From positions 13,446,443 to 13,510,442 of the forward strand of contig NC_133236.1 in NCBI RefSeq assembly GCF_040436345.1: 64,000 nt of DNA, written 5' to 3'. A program made the translations under genes and the position numbers. Below the pieces are notes generated by a model, which saw nothing but the letters and a program-made list of their open reading frames with translations, ran no database searches and was not told the origin of the DNA. How positions within the stretch are numbered: the stretch's first letter is position 1; each line of letters starts with the position of its first letter. This DNA comes from Pagrus major. Its lineage: Eukaryota; Chordata; Actinopteri; Spariformes; Sparidae. Shown in pieces: positions 25,901 through 35,608 of this stretch.

Positions 25901-26925
25901 CCCAGCAGTTGTAAGTCTGTATTGGTTGAAGTTGAACTTGAGTGCGCAGACAAGCGGTGAAGCGTCAGTATTACCCTTGAGGAAGGCCACAACCAAAAAC
26001 TGTGTGAACGAAGTGCGCGTCAGGAAAAGACAGCTGAGGCCTGCAGAGTAGCCTACACAGCAAACACAACAGCCATCGATCATTAATGTGGATGTAATAA
26101 CATTCAAATAAGTCTTGCATTGTGCCATTAACAGTCTCTGAGGCTGCATATGACCACGAGGGATCTTATTTTCATGGGTTATAATCCCTTTCCCCCCAGA
26201 GGATCTCGTGGCGCCAGCATCCATTCATAAATCCTGCAATTTAAAGATTTCTTGCTTATCGTGCACAACTCAACCGTGTTACAACCAAGACTAAAGGCTG
26301 TTTACGATAACACGCTACCTGTGCTACAATTCGGCTAACATCCGACACACCAAGCAACACCTGTTTCAGCAATATTTAAACTTTTTCCTTACTGTTCTTG
26401 CACCAAAACAAACCACAGTGGCCTTTCAAAAATCCGTGTAAAGCAATGACACAACCAAAGACTCCAGTCTAGGTGAGGACATGCTGATTGCTGGTTCACA
26501 AGTACACCCACGGCCAAAACAAAACCACTCTATTCATACAAGGCCTCAAGTCGTGATCGACCATTATAGCCTCTGTTTTCCGATAACGAAAGAACCCTTA
26601 AATTGACACGTTTTCAAATAGAAGTTTGGTACGGCAGTGGAACGAAGTGGAGGGGGACAGTGCCAGTTTGCAACGTCGAAGTGCATGTAAGTCACAGTCG
26701 CACAGACAAGACAGACAAGAGCTTCCCCAGGCAGGAAAGGCAGCATCACCAAACTTCTACATCTGCGTCCGTTTCCTCTCTCTTACCACTCGAGCGCTCG
26801 TTTCTGGGTGCAGCCGCCGCGGCCGCGCCTCCTGTTGCGGCCGCACAGGCTCCATTTTCCTGCTCATCTCCGCTACTGTTAGTGCGTTTGCTTTTCTTTC
26901 CCTTGTTGTTCTTCTGGTTGGGCAT
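16987..26925 (-). CDS. heca: Headcase protein homolog
   Basis: HECA is the vertebrate homolog of Drosophila headcase, a mainly cytoplasmic regulator of growth, cell cycle and terminal differentiation. Coding exons in order: 26925-26787, 22409-21365, 20054-19888, 18749-18595, 17151-16987. Phases close: 1671 nt, 556 aa (human about 543). Exon 1 starts MPNQKNNKGKKSKRTNSSGD, a Lys-rich start followed by an Ala run (about residues 36-42). Exon 2 holds the conserved Cys/His-rich Headcase domain (about 47-150: CATPLGC, LCNNELCP, FCSCRCGQGHLKK), then a long low-complexity Gly/Ser/Pro linker. Exons 3-5 form the C-terminal conserved region, with paired-Cys metal-binding motifs (CALCHRALP, CVDCLEGVHKIVCIKC, CKHCG, CPHCG), ending KVLEAY. 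Intron 1 is about 4.4 kb and rich in transposon copies. It is followed by abracl, as in human 6q24. Confidence 0.96.
21126..21336. mobile_element. MITE with TTAAAGGTCCCATACT ends in heca intron 2
   Basis: The left end ttaaaggtcccatact and right end agtattgggacctttaa are near-perfect inverted repeats about 17 bp long, ending in TTAA. The interior is AT-rich and non-coding. The right end lies 28 bases from the heca exon 2 splice donor (21364). Confidence 0.75.
22572..23285. repeat. 'ATTAATCGATTAA'-type teleost repeat copies
   Basis: The phrases 'gcgactaatgataattattgactc', 'aaatatcagaaaat', 'caaggtgacgtcttcaaatg' and later 'attaatcgacaatcac' match a very common fish repeat that begins GGGCTGCAACTAACGATTA. 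Other diverged copies lie about 24965-25230, 32370-32415, 42365-42800, 45490-45700, 46075-46365 and 53975-54140. Confidence 0.55.
24219..24925. mobile_element. ~700-bp inverted-repeat element with internal tandem repeats
   Basis: The left end (ttaaaaggtgcaatatgtga then gaatt) and right end (attcttacatattgcagc then tttaa) are inverted copies about 25 bp long. The interior holds tandem units of about 116 bp. It lies in heca intron 1. Confidence 0.65.
24258..24720 (+). repeat. 116-bp tandem repeat, four copies
   Basis: Units begin near 24258, 24374, 24490 and 24606 with 'tactccaaacacacagcggc' or a diverged form. Units 1-3 are nearly identical; unit 4 has drifted (tactctagacataaagcagt). Confidence 0.85.
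25241..25607 (+). mobile_element. MITE, 'GCACTATGTAGTTTTGGGG' family
   Basis: The element starts ttaaaggggcactacgtag and ends ctgcatagtgcacctttaa, so the ends are inverted and TTAA-bordered. The family core 'aagctgttctcagaggaa' is present. It forms the outer part of the left arm of the inverted repeat around heca exon 1. Confidence 0.8.
25241..26211 (+). repeat. Left arm of large inverted repeat flanking heca exon 1
   Basis: Sequence 25608-26211 recurs almost unchanged, inverted, at 27505-28108, and the flanking MITE copies continue the match outward to about 28412. The arms are similar enough that the same ~120-codon open frame reads through both. The inner edge is the shared ccacgagatcctctgggg (reverse strand here). 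The shared unit has no function I recognise. Confidence 0.85.
26787..26925 (-). CDS. heca: heca coding exon 1
   Basis: The ATG at 26925 opens a Lys-rich N-terminus, and the exon ends at 26787 before gtaagag. It lies in a CpG-rich island. The longer open frame on the opposite strand (26603-27142) is a shadow of this exon and its 5' UTR. This exon and its promoter sit in the loop of the inverted repeat 25241-26211 / 27505-28412. Confidence 0.92.
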
Positions 26926-27260
26926 TGTACAGGATTCGGATGTCAGTGTTATTTTCGACCTCTATCAGCGGCTGCTGTCAACGCTGTGTGACATTTCTGT
27001 GGACTCCATGTCTGCAGTGTGTTTGCAGTGTTTTCTCTTTGTGTTGTTGTTGTTGTTGTTGTTGTTTGGCTGTCCTCGTGCACCGACAGGTAGGTTTCGT
27101 GCAGCTCTGACAGCACCAGTTAGGAGGAATAAGCTGCTATAACCTTTAAGATCGAAGGCGTGTCCGTCTCTTGTTTTGATTCCTGCTCCGCTGTTTTCTT
27201 CCACCCACTGACGTCACAGGACCCCGCCCCCGGCACTGGCCGTCAGCGAGTTATGCCGCG
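26926..27260 (-). promoter_or_regulatory. heca 5' UTR and CpG-island promoter
   Basis: The stretch has many CpGs, a perfect CRE palindrome TGACGTCA at 27209-27216 and a GC box (ccccgccccc) at 27222-27231, about 290-300 bases upstream of the heca ATG. The 5' UTR includes a (GTT)n run near 27045-27067. No TATA box is evident. The promoter call is inferred from composition and motifs. Confidence 0.55.
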
Positions 27261-27324
27261 TTCCCGTTCTGTGGGAAAGCTCGGATTTTACTGCTTCAAA
27301 TGGATGTGTTACTATTTCAAACTT

Positions 27325-27500
27325 TAAAGGTGCCCTATGTAGTTTAGGGGGGAAGCATTTTTTACCCAGAAGAGAGAGATCTAAACTCTCTCAGTTTTCA
27401 TGACTGAATAAACAAACGAACCTTAAAGGACAACACAAGTTCATACTGTTTTACTGTGTATTTGGCAGACCCTGCCATCTTTCCAGCTTCAAACAGTTTG
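27325..27500 (-). mobile_element. Partial MITE, 'GCACTATGTAGTTTTGGGG' family, reverse
   Basis: The copy begins aaaggtgccctatgtagttt and runs through 'ttaaaggacaacac' and 'gaccctgcca', then stops abruptly at the inner edge of the right inverted-repeat arm. It lies about 95-110 bp from the heca CRE/GC box. Confidence 0.65.
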
Positions 27501-27504
27501 GAGT

Positions 27505-28412
27505 CCACGAGATCCTCTGGGGAAAATTGGATTATCACCCATGAAAATAAGATCCCTCGTGGTCATATGCAGCCTCAGAGACTCTTAATGGCACAATGCA
27601 AGACTTATTTGAATGTTATTACATCCACATTAATGATCGATGGCTGTTGTGTTTGCTGTGTAGGCTACTCTGCAGGCCTCAGCTGTCTTTTCCTGACGCG
27701 CACTTCGTTCACACAGTTTTTGGTTGTGGTCTTCCTCAAGGGTAATACTGACGCTTCACCGCTTGTCTGCACACTCAAGTTCAACTTCAACCAATACAGA
27801 CTTACAACTGCTGGGAAAAGTTGTCCTGCTTGGCTTCTTGCACTTTGTAAATGTGGAACAAATGTGGCTTGAGTCAGACGTGTATATGGAAAAACAGCAT
27901 CTCAGATCCTGTGTAGGTTATTGCACTTTAGATATTAGTAGTTCAATATTTTATGATAAATAATATCAGATCTCAATATAGATACATGATTACGTTGTTA
28001 TAACATTTATAAAACTGTTAAGGCAAAGAAGCATTGTAAAGTGTGTGTTTTAGTCATTATAGTTAACATTCCAATGAAGTACAGCTTGAACCATTAATAT
28101 ATCAATCATTAAAGGTGCACTATGCAGTTTTGGGGAATAAATTTTAATCAGAAGAGAAAGATCTTCATGGACTGAGATGTTATGCCTGAACAAACTAAAC
28201 AAACAAACAATTTTCTCTTTCATGACTGAATAAACTGAATAAACACACTGACCTTAAAGGACAACACAGTTTCATACTGTTTTACTTTGTTTATATGTGG
28301 CGGACCCTGCCACCTCTCTAGTTTCAAACAGTGTTCTGGGACCTTATCTTCCTCTGAGAAGAGCTTGTTTATTCAGTTAATAATGTTAATATTACAACTT
28401 ATGTAGAGCTAC
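27505..28412 (-). repeat. Right arm of large inverted repeat flanking heca exon 1
   Basis: Inverted partner of 25241-26211. The unique-looking part (27505-28108) matches with few substitutions. The MITE part (28109-28412) is shorter than its partner because of internal deletion. See the left-arm entry. Confidence 0.85.
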
Positions 28413-31048
28413 AAAATGACGTGCTGTTGATCAATATATAAAGTTACCCATAAAACTTAATCAAATCCAAATAAATTTAACCTGAAGGAGCTTTTTCAGA
28501 TATTCCCACTGTACCTGAATGCAGCAGCAGCAGACTCAGCACAAGTTGATAAGAAGTAATCAGCCTCACATACCTGTGGGGAGGCATCAGTGTCTTATTT
28601 AGCAGTAATGACAGCAAACATTTCATCAGTCTGGGTGTTGACAGTCCCAGGAATCCCTGTTAAGTAACTGAAGCGCCACAGAAAAACTGCACTAGCAGGT
28701 TGTGTCATAATCTACTGTAAACGATCAATGGTATTGAGTGAGTGAGTGAAAAGTGAAAAGACAAGAGAAAATACTTTTCGTGTTCAGGGCACCAAACTCC
28801 ACTTGTAAATCTTACAATTTAGAGATCTCTTATCAATTACTGTTCAAAACCTATTTAAAACATTACTCAAGACATTTTGCAAAACAGCAGCTTCCCCAAT
28901 TTGGCCCAAATCCAACACGCCAAGCAACACCAGTCTTAGTAGTATTACAACTTCAAGATAAAGAGTCATTAGAAAAAACACGCAGCAGAGTAGGTTCAAG
29001 GCTTCAAGTGTAAAGTTTTTATTCCTTGGAGTTCATCCCACAGTAACAGACACTGTTCGTTTAGGAATGTGTTATTGCCAATACAAAAAGACAGTAATGA
29101 CGCACGTGAACACATCATGCAGGCATCCCACTAGTTCAGAAATGGCTCGAGGTATTGGCACTGCTCTGATCATAAATTTCTCCTCTTGCTAAATGCTGAC
29201 TTGTACTCAGTTTGCATTGATGTTCAGGGCGCCATCTGAACTCACTCCAGTGGAACAACAGCAGGATAATACAAAATGACAGTGATGTAGGCAGCAGGTT
29301 CCTTTCTCATGACTGATCTTTTCTAGGCTACATTTCAGTTTCATTCATAATTAAAATATGATTATGCTCATTCGGTTTTCCTGATTTGAATCCATCTGTG
29401 CCACCAAGGCTGTTCAGAGCACCATCACACAGTAAGTGAATGGTTTCCTATACAGTTTCAGAAAAAAAAAAATCACATAGTTCAAGTCTAGCAGACAATA
29501 CCTGAAACCTAAAAGATTAAGCTAGGTTGATGTGACAGCAGTGAATGTGAAATGGTCTTATAACACTTGCAAGTGAGGCATGTAAATTGAGTGAAGTAGA
29601 AATAGTTTGATACTATACAGATGAGCACAACAGCTGCCAACAGATGTTACATTCAGGCAAAGATCTGGAGATTTTTGGTCCTTCAGTGTGTTTCAAAGAC
29701 AAAACTTTCTTCTCATGTCTAAATAGTGGCAGCTTCTTACCAAATCTACGGAGACTCAAAGTGGCAAAAATTAAATTAATAAAAATTATTAAATAAATTG
29801 TATGATTATAGACAGAATTTTAAATGTAACCAATACATTTTCAAGGTGCAGATATTCTGCTTCTTTTGGCAATAACAGAGATTTTATTTCAATTGTCCTT
29901 TTTTCCCCAAAAATGTTTTTATTCCAAAAATTACTTTCCCCTGTGACCTATCAATGCCACTTTTCATGACAAAGTTTTTGTAAACCAAGAAGACAAAGAT
30001 GGAAAGACAAGGTTTGTGATTGGCTGTTAGCTTTGGTCTGAATGAGTTAACAGCCAATCACATAGCTGGAACTGTCATGGCAAATTCTTTGTTATGAAGA
30101 AAAGCATTTTCAAATAAAATGGTCACTTGGAAAAATGGCATTTCAAAATAAAAGTATACTTCAGGAAAAGGACATTTTGAAACAGCTGGAATTAAATAAA
30201 ATATAGCAAAAATGTCGTTGTTATGCTGTTATGAGTTAAAGAAAATTATTTAACAATGTTCATTTATGTAATTTTGTCAGATTTTATTCATATCATTATT
30301 TAATAAACGTAATTTTGACCACTCTTGGCCTCCATATATAGCTGGGAGTGCTTGTTGATATGTCAGCAAAGCTAAATAACAAAAAGGACCTTTGCTTGAA
30401 AAAAAAAAAAAAAAAAGACACAATAAAGTGATGAGTTTTCATTGTGGGAAACCAAGTGGTCATGCCTGCCCTGCAAGTATCATTTATCCTACAGTACAGA
30501 ACAATGAGTGGTAAAAACAAAAATTACAAACTAATAAAACTATAAATGCACATCTTGTGTCGCAAGTAAGACACCTACTTTAAGCCACAGGACAATTATT
30601 AAACATATTTTGGTTGTGTCGATTTTGGTCCTGAGAAACATTTGCAAATTCATCTTCTGCATTTGGCACCAATCACCCTGTAATTATACACTAATAAAAA
30701 TTGCACGAGAAATACATTCGCCATTTTCTCATCAACTTTTTCTTACGAAAAGGCAAGTTTTGGAGTTCGTTTAGCAGAAAGAAATTCAGTATTGACCACT
30801 TATAAAAAGATGGAATAAAAACGACTCTAGCAGATTGCAATGAGTACAAAAAGGTGCAAAAGTCTTTCTTGAAATGCACTTGTTGTTGAAGTTTCTACGA
30901 AGGAACTGTTCTTATTTTCCCACAAGCACTGGTCTAATAATGTCTCTTTACAAAGTCCACAAGAGGTAGTATAAATGGCTCATGTAAACGATGAATGGTA
31001 CTGCCATTTGGTGACACTGTTGGTGGACACACACTACCCGTTGTCTTA
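28413..31048. other. Intergenic DNA between heca and abracl
   Basis: No coding exon is visible. A segment at about 28805-28970 is a diverged direct copy of 26226-26390 (shared 'caccaagcaacacc'-like core). At 30010-30065 an inverted pair, gtgattggctgttagc / aacagccaatcac, forms a potential hairpin with two CCAAT boxes. A poly-A run is at 30399-30417. The abracl 3' UTR may extend in from the right; a leftward AATAAA is near 29015. Confidence 0.4.
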
Positions 31049-31152
31049 AAGCTGCACTAGATTAAATGTGAGAAACTCAACGTATTACATTATTTTAAGC
31101 TAACATGCCACGTGAGGCTGTTGAGGAGAGAATTTTCCTAGTGCAGCTTTAA
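31049..31152. mobile_element. ~100-bp MITE with TAAAGCTGCACTAG ends
   Basis: ttaaagctgcactaga on the left and ctagtgcagctttaa on the right are inverted copies around about 75 bp of non-coding sequence. A similar end motif closes the 24219-24925 element. Confidence 0.65.
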
Positions 31153-31765
31153 AATCAAATATCCATTACTTACTAGATCAGAGCACTCCAATTAAAAATG
31201 TTTAGAAGAAGTCTGTCAAAGTTGCTAAATCCAGCCAGTATCTTGTTCTGTGCATCCTTTATCCTGACTCTGATACCATCAAGAGAGGCATTTGGTTGTG
31301 AAAGTAATCCTATACTGTACTTTTTCCAGAAATCAACAATAAAATGAATGTTTTATACAAATTATTACATTCCTGATTTGTGCGTTTATAGTCTTACAAG
31401 TGTATCAAAATGACATGTCAGACCCGTGGTTGATAGAACAGCAGCGCCTGAGAAAGACAGAACTTTTCCTTGTTATGTGGCCGTTAATCAGCCCCTGATA
31501 ACCTAAAATATTCTGAAATAACCTTCTGTGATTCTGCTTGACACAGTGAAATCAAATGAAATCATAAGCAGACATGCCTGCTGGGTCCATAAGTGTACTG
31601 TTTGATCTAATCATTTTGGTCGTTATGTTTGAATTCAAATACTGAGCCTTGTTGTACATGAAGGAAGAGAACTGAAAATAGAAGCTCAGTGACAGAAGCT
31701 CAGTATTTGGAAGGACTTGGTGTGACCCACAGCTGCTCGAAGCCCGCCCGGTCCCAACTTTGGCC

Positions 31766-33401
31766 TCATTCTTGGAGCAGGACAACTTCGACGTTATCAT
31801 GGACGCCTTGTAGAAGCAATTCGCCCGGGTAGCTGACAATCTTCTTCCTCTTGGCTGCCCTCAGGGTGCCCACCAACGCCTCGAAGATGTTGGCGCAACG
31901 ATCGTCACTGAATAGGACTCCAAACTTCACGGTAATTTGACCATCGGCATCTGAAAAAAAAAAAAAGAGTAGCACAGATTGATTAAGTTGTTTCCAATAC
32001 TTGAAATACAGTAGATACCTATCATTTTTTTTTGACTCAATGATGTCTTCAAGTTGCTTATTTTGTCCAATTAACTGTCCAGAATCCAAAAATATTTATT
32101 GAACAGTGATATATCACTGAGAAACGCAACACATCCTGACATTTGAGAAGAAAATTACTTGTGTACATTCGAGAATTAACTAAAATTTTCAGCAGATTGT
32201 GAAGAATTGACGCTTTTGATGTTGTGACGTATTGTGTGGCAGGGATACCTACTGATTTTAGCATGCTAACCAGCTAGCCCTGGCTCATCCCGGACCAAAG
32301 CTCCCGTGCTAGCAGCGTAAGCGCCAACACTTCCTACATATTGCACCCAAAACAATAGAGTATACATTTCTGCCAATCAGCCAATTGATTAATCGACTAA
32401 TTGTTTCAACAATAGGTGGCCTTGCAGTCATTTTGCATCCAATTGGTTGGCCAGCTGTAGTAGTGTAGTTGTCTGAAATTCCCCATGACGGTAAATGCAA
32501 CATTAGCACCAAAGCTAGATGCATTAAAAAAAAAAAGATTGATCAATGTCCAATAACTGCACGAGAAACCAAAAAAAACAGTTGGATAGAGGGACCCCCT
32601 TACACATTTGTAAGGGTAATTTTAGGAATCTAAAGACCTGAGTTCAAATCAGTAAGAAGTGAATGATCATATCTATTTTTGAGAACTTGAATGCACCATT
32701 CCTACTGTGGTACAATTGAGCCCTCAGTTAGAGAGGCTCAATGCCTGTACAGTGGACAGGCTTGAAACAGTGTAATCTGGTAGTTTATTTATGTTTCCTT
32801 GAGCTAGGTCATCACATGATTGCATGTTTACGGTTAATCAGAATTCATGTCATGAACAGGTCTCAAAAATGGCCAGTTTTGCCATGCGAGTACTTCAAGA
32901 TTAAAGAATAACACCATTTTCCAGTAATAAATCATAGCATGAACTCACTTTTACTGCCGAGTCGCTGAATCTCCTGCACCAGCAATTCGACTTCAAATAT
33001 CCATTACTTACTAGATCAGAGCACTCCAATTAAAAATGTTTAGAAGAAGTCTGTCAAAGTTGCTAAATCCAGCCAGTATCTTGTTCTGTGCATCCTTTAT
33101 CCTGACTCTGATACCATCAAGAGAGGCATTTGGTTGTGAAAGTAATCCTATACTGTACTTTTTCCAGAAATCAACAATAAAATGAATGTTTTATACAAAT
33201 TATTACATTCCTGATTTGTGCGTTTATAGTCAGAATTCATGTCATGAACAGGTCTCAAAAATGGCCAGTTTTGCCATGCGAGTACTTCAAGATTAAAGAA
33301 TAACACCATTTTCCAGTAATAAATCATAGCATGAACTCACTTTTACTGCCGAGTCGCTGAATCTCCTGCACCAGCAATTCGACTTCATGAGCGACGTTCA
33401 T
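31766..33401 (-). CDS. abracl: Costars family protein ABRACL
   Basis: ABRACL is a small Costars-domain protein related to the C-terminus of ABRA/STARS and linked to actin dynamics and cell motility. Coding exons are 33401-33341 and 31950-31766; phases close, giving 81 aa, the same length as human. Exon 1 encodes MNVAHEVELLVQEIQRLGSK. Exon 2 holds the winged-helix-like core with VKFGVLF, CANIFEALVGTL, AAKRKKIVSYPGE and GVHDNVEVVLLQE, then TGA. A strong acceptor (cccttctag) lies 5 bases upstream of the ATG, so the 5' UTR is spliced; the likely non-coding first exon ends near 34480. Its position next to heca and divergent from reps1 matches human 6q24. Part of exon 1 is duplicated inside the intron (32949-32995). 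Confidence 0.96.
32839..33387 (-). repeat. Composite direct duplication with a copy of part of abracl exon 1
   Basis: 157 bp at 32839-32995 repeats identically at 33231-33387 (offset 392). The 235 bp between them (32996-33230) is a direct copy of 31158-31392 (offset 1838). The first repeat holds the last 47 bases of abracl coding exon 1 plus its splice donor, but no ATG and no acceptor. Junctions share only a few bases (tca and gtc). Confidence 0.9.
32949..32995 (-). pseudogene. Duplicated fragment of abracl exon 1
   Basis: The fragment encodes residues 6-20 of abracl in frame plus a functional-looking donor (gtgagtt), but lacks the start codon and the acceptor of the true exon at 33341-33401. 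It should be inert as an exon, but its donor could compete as a downstream 5' splice site. Confidence 0.85.
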
Positions 33402-34259
33402 TGTTGCTAGAAGGGAAAACAAAATCAAGAGATGAATACAGTAACACAAAGTCTACTTCATTCTTTCAAAGCATCAAGTACACTGAGTGGGATAGGAGCA
33501 GCTATAGTTTTCCTGATGCCACCTAACCAAACTCCGTTCAAAATTGTGTCAATTTCTTGTTCTGTTGCTTCTAGGAAAAACGCAAATGCCTTCTTACACA
33601 TATGATCTTTTTATTAGAAGTCCATGAATCAATTCGGCGTAGGCTCAATCCACCAAGTAGATATTGTTTGAATAAAATTTTCAACTTTCCTGACTAACAT
33701 AATGGGCTCCGTGGTGCAATGACAATAGAGGTAATTGTGAGGGAACATTAATATTAGTGCTGCTTAGCGATTAACTGTACGCCGAATTTTTAACAAAAAG
33801 GTAGTACGTCGGAAAAATGATTAACTTTTACTCCTCCTCATGATCACATTTGATTATCAGCAAGGCAATTCTAATTTTGCCAGATTTGTAAAGGGATTTC
33901 GGGGACTGAGATTCTCTCTCTCCTACAGGAAAGAGGGTGTTGTCGCTATAAAGTTAATACAAATGCAATTTTTACTCATCAAATATACACACATACACTG
34001 GCACCATCAATACATTTGATAGGATTAGGAAAAGATCGATTGTGCAGCGTTCACATCAACGTAACAAGCTACAACACGAACAGGGCGGACAATGCGGAAG
34101 TGGGATATTAGCACTCCATGCTAGCCATAGTAAAGCACAAATGCTTGTTGTAATTCCTCCATTTCAGTGATGTGTAGTTACTCTTGAGTTCGGCTTGATG
34201 TTCGCAATGCAGACATGTTTATATAACTTCAGATACAATAGAAAATATTCCAGTGAGCA

Positions 34260-34540
34260 GCAGATATGAGCTCGCCGGCACTGTTAGCTAGCTCGTAGCG
34301 GTAACAAATGATGAGCTGAGGGAGGACCGAGCACTTCCAGACTGCTGCACGGATTTAATATGCGGTGGCAAAAAGATTTAATAAAAAAGTGAATACACAA
34401 CCAGGTTAAATTTAACATTGACACATACAGGTTGAGCTTTTAATTCTTCTTAATTGTAATTAGATAACGAACGACTTACTGTTGAATCGGCTGCGGTGGA
34501 TAATGTCGCTGCGTTCAAGGTCCGCTCGGAAATTAGCGAA
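34260..34540 (-). promoter_or_regulatory. Candidate abracl promoter and first non-coding exon
   Basis: CpG-containing sequence upstream of abracl. A leftward donor (cag then gtaagtcg) at 34480/34479 could end the non-coding exon that splices to the acceptor just before the abracl ATG. This is inferred from the splice signals and position only. Confidence 0.4.
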
Positions 34541-35391
34541 TATGCGACTTTAAAACACAAGTGATCCAAGTGTACGGATTAAGACGATTTTATGTACTGG
34601 GAACAGAGGGTTTGGTAGATATTGCATTCAAGCTTTAATTTTTTTTTTCCCATTCGTGTTGTGTATGACCATTTAAAGACAAGGAGAAACATCCTTAAAC
34701 ACCGAACTAGAAATGTGACATTTGTAAAAAAAAAAAAATAATAATAATAATAAAAAAATACAAGCATATGAGCAGTATCGTTATATAACTTTAATTTGTA
34801 ATAAGCAAAACACACTGTCATGTCAACAGTTAAGTGTTCATACGCTGAGTGTAGGCTTTTTTGGATTCCTATCATGAGTTCTGTAATGTGTAGTCAAATT
34901 TCCCATGAGACCTTAAGGCACCATTGCAGCTCATCTGACTTCATCGTGACACAATGCGATACCTTCACGGTCTGTGCTCCATATATGGCATGGAAGAGGG
35001 ATCCCTGTGTCTGTAGTCTGCCCCGCACACAGTTTACCTCTGCCAGTCCACCTCACACTCGATACACAGGTGTTGAACTGGGAAAGAGCCAACATTCAAC
35101 TGCTAGATGCAAATAGATTGTGTTTTCAGGCTTTCAGAGGTGAGTCCATAACAGACGTTTTCCTTCACACAGAACATTTCTACATTTGAATCCTCTATTG
35201 CCTCATTTAGCTGTACACATTTAAAGGAAGGCCGCAACGACAGCTCTTAAAATTATTTGTTTGAGCTGAAAGCTTGTGGCAGTGATGGGCTTGTGCTGTT
35301 TATATGAAGCTATGACATGACACACATTTTTAATTAATTATTATTTATTACAATATTATTCAAGATTCAAGATGTGTGTGTGTGTTGTTTT

Positions 35392-35393
<2 letters not shown>

Positions 35394-35458
<65 letters not shown>
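35394..35458. repeat. (AT)n microsatellite
   Basis: About 62 bp of pure at dinucleotides, preceded by a short (tg)n. It is able to form cruciforms. Confidence 0.95.
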
Positions 35459-35463
<5 letters not shown>

Positions 35464-35557
35464 AGTCTTTTGCTTGGAGACTCCACTACAGAAATGGTAA
35501 ATAGTTACTAGTAAATAAAATGTATATCATAATAAAAGTAAATACAACAACAACAGC

Positions 35558-35598
<41 letters not shown>

Positions 35599-35608
35599 TA
35601 ATAATAAT
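35558..35608. repeat. (AAT)n microsatellite
   Basis: About 16 aat units with one gat interruption. Read leftward it gives an artefactual poly-Leu frame. Confidence 0.95.

Noticed and set aside
26603-27142. 179-aa plus-strand frame
   Set aside because: Antisense shadow of the GC-rich heca exon 1 and its 5' UTR, with low-complexity Ala/Leu/Val composition.
27456-27872. 138-aa open frame, also present in inverted form at 25844-26224, looking like a conserved protein pair
   Set aside because: The similarity comes from the inverted DNA repeat. The frame has no recognised domain, no splice context and both copies lie in repeat arms next to MITEs.
32949-32995. A second abracl gene or alternative start exon
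   Set aside because: The copy lacks the ATG and the upstream acceptor and is embedded in a mechanical duplication.
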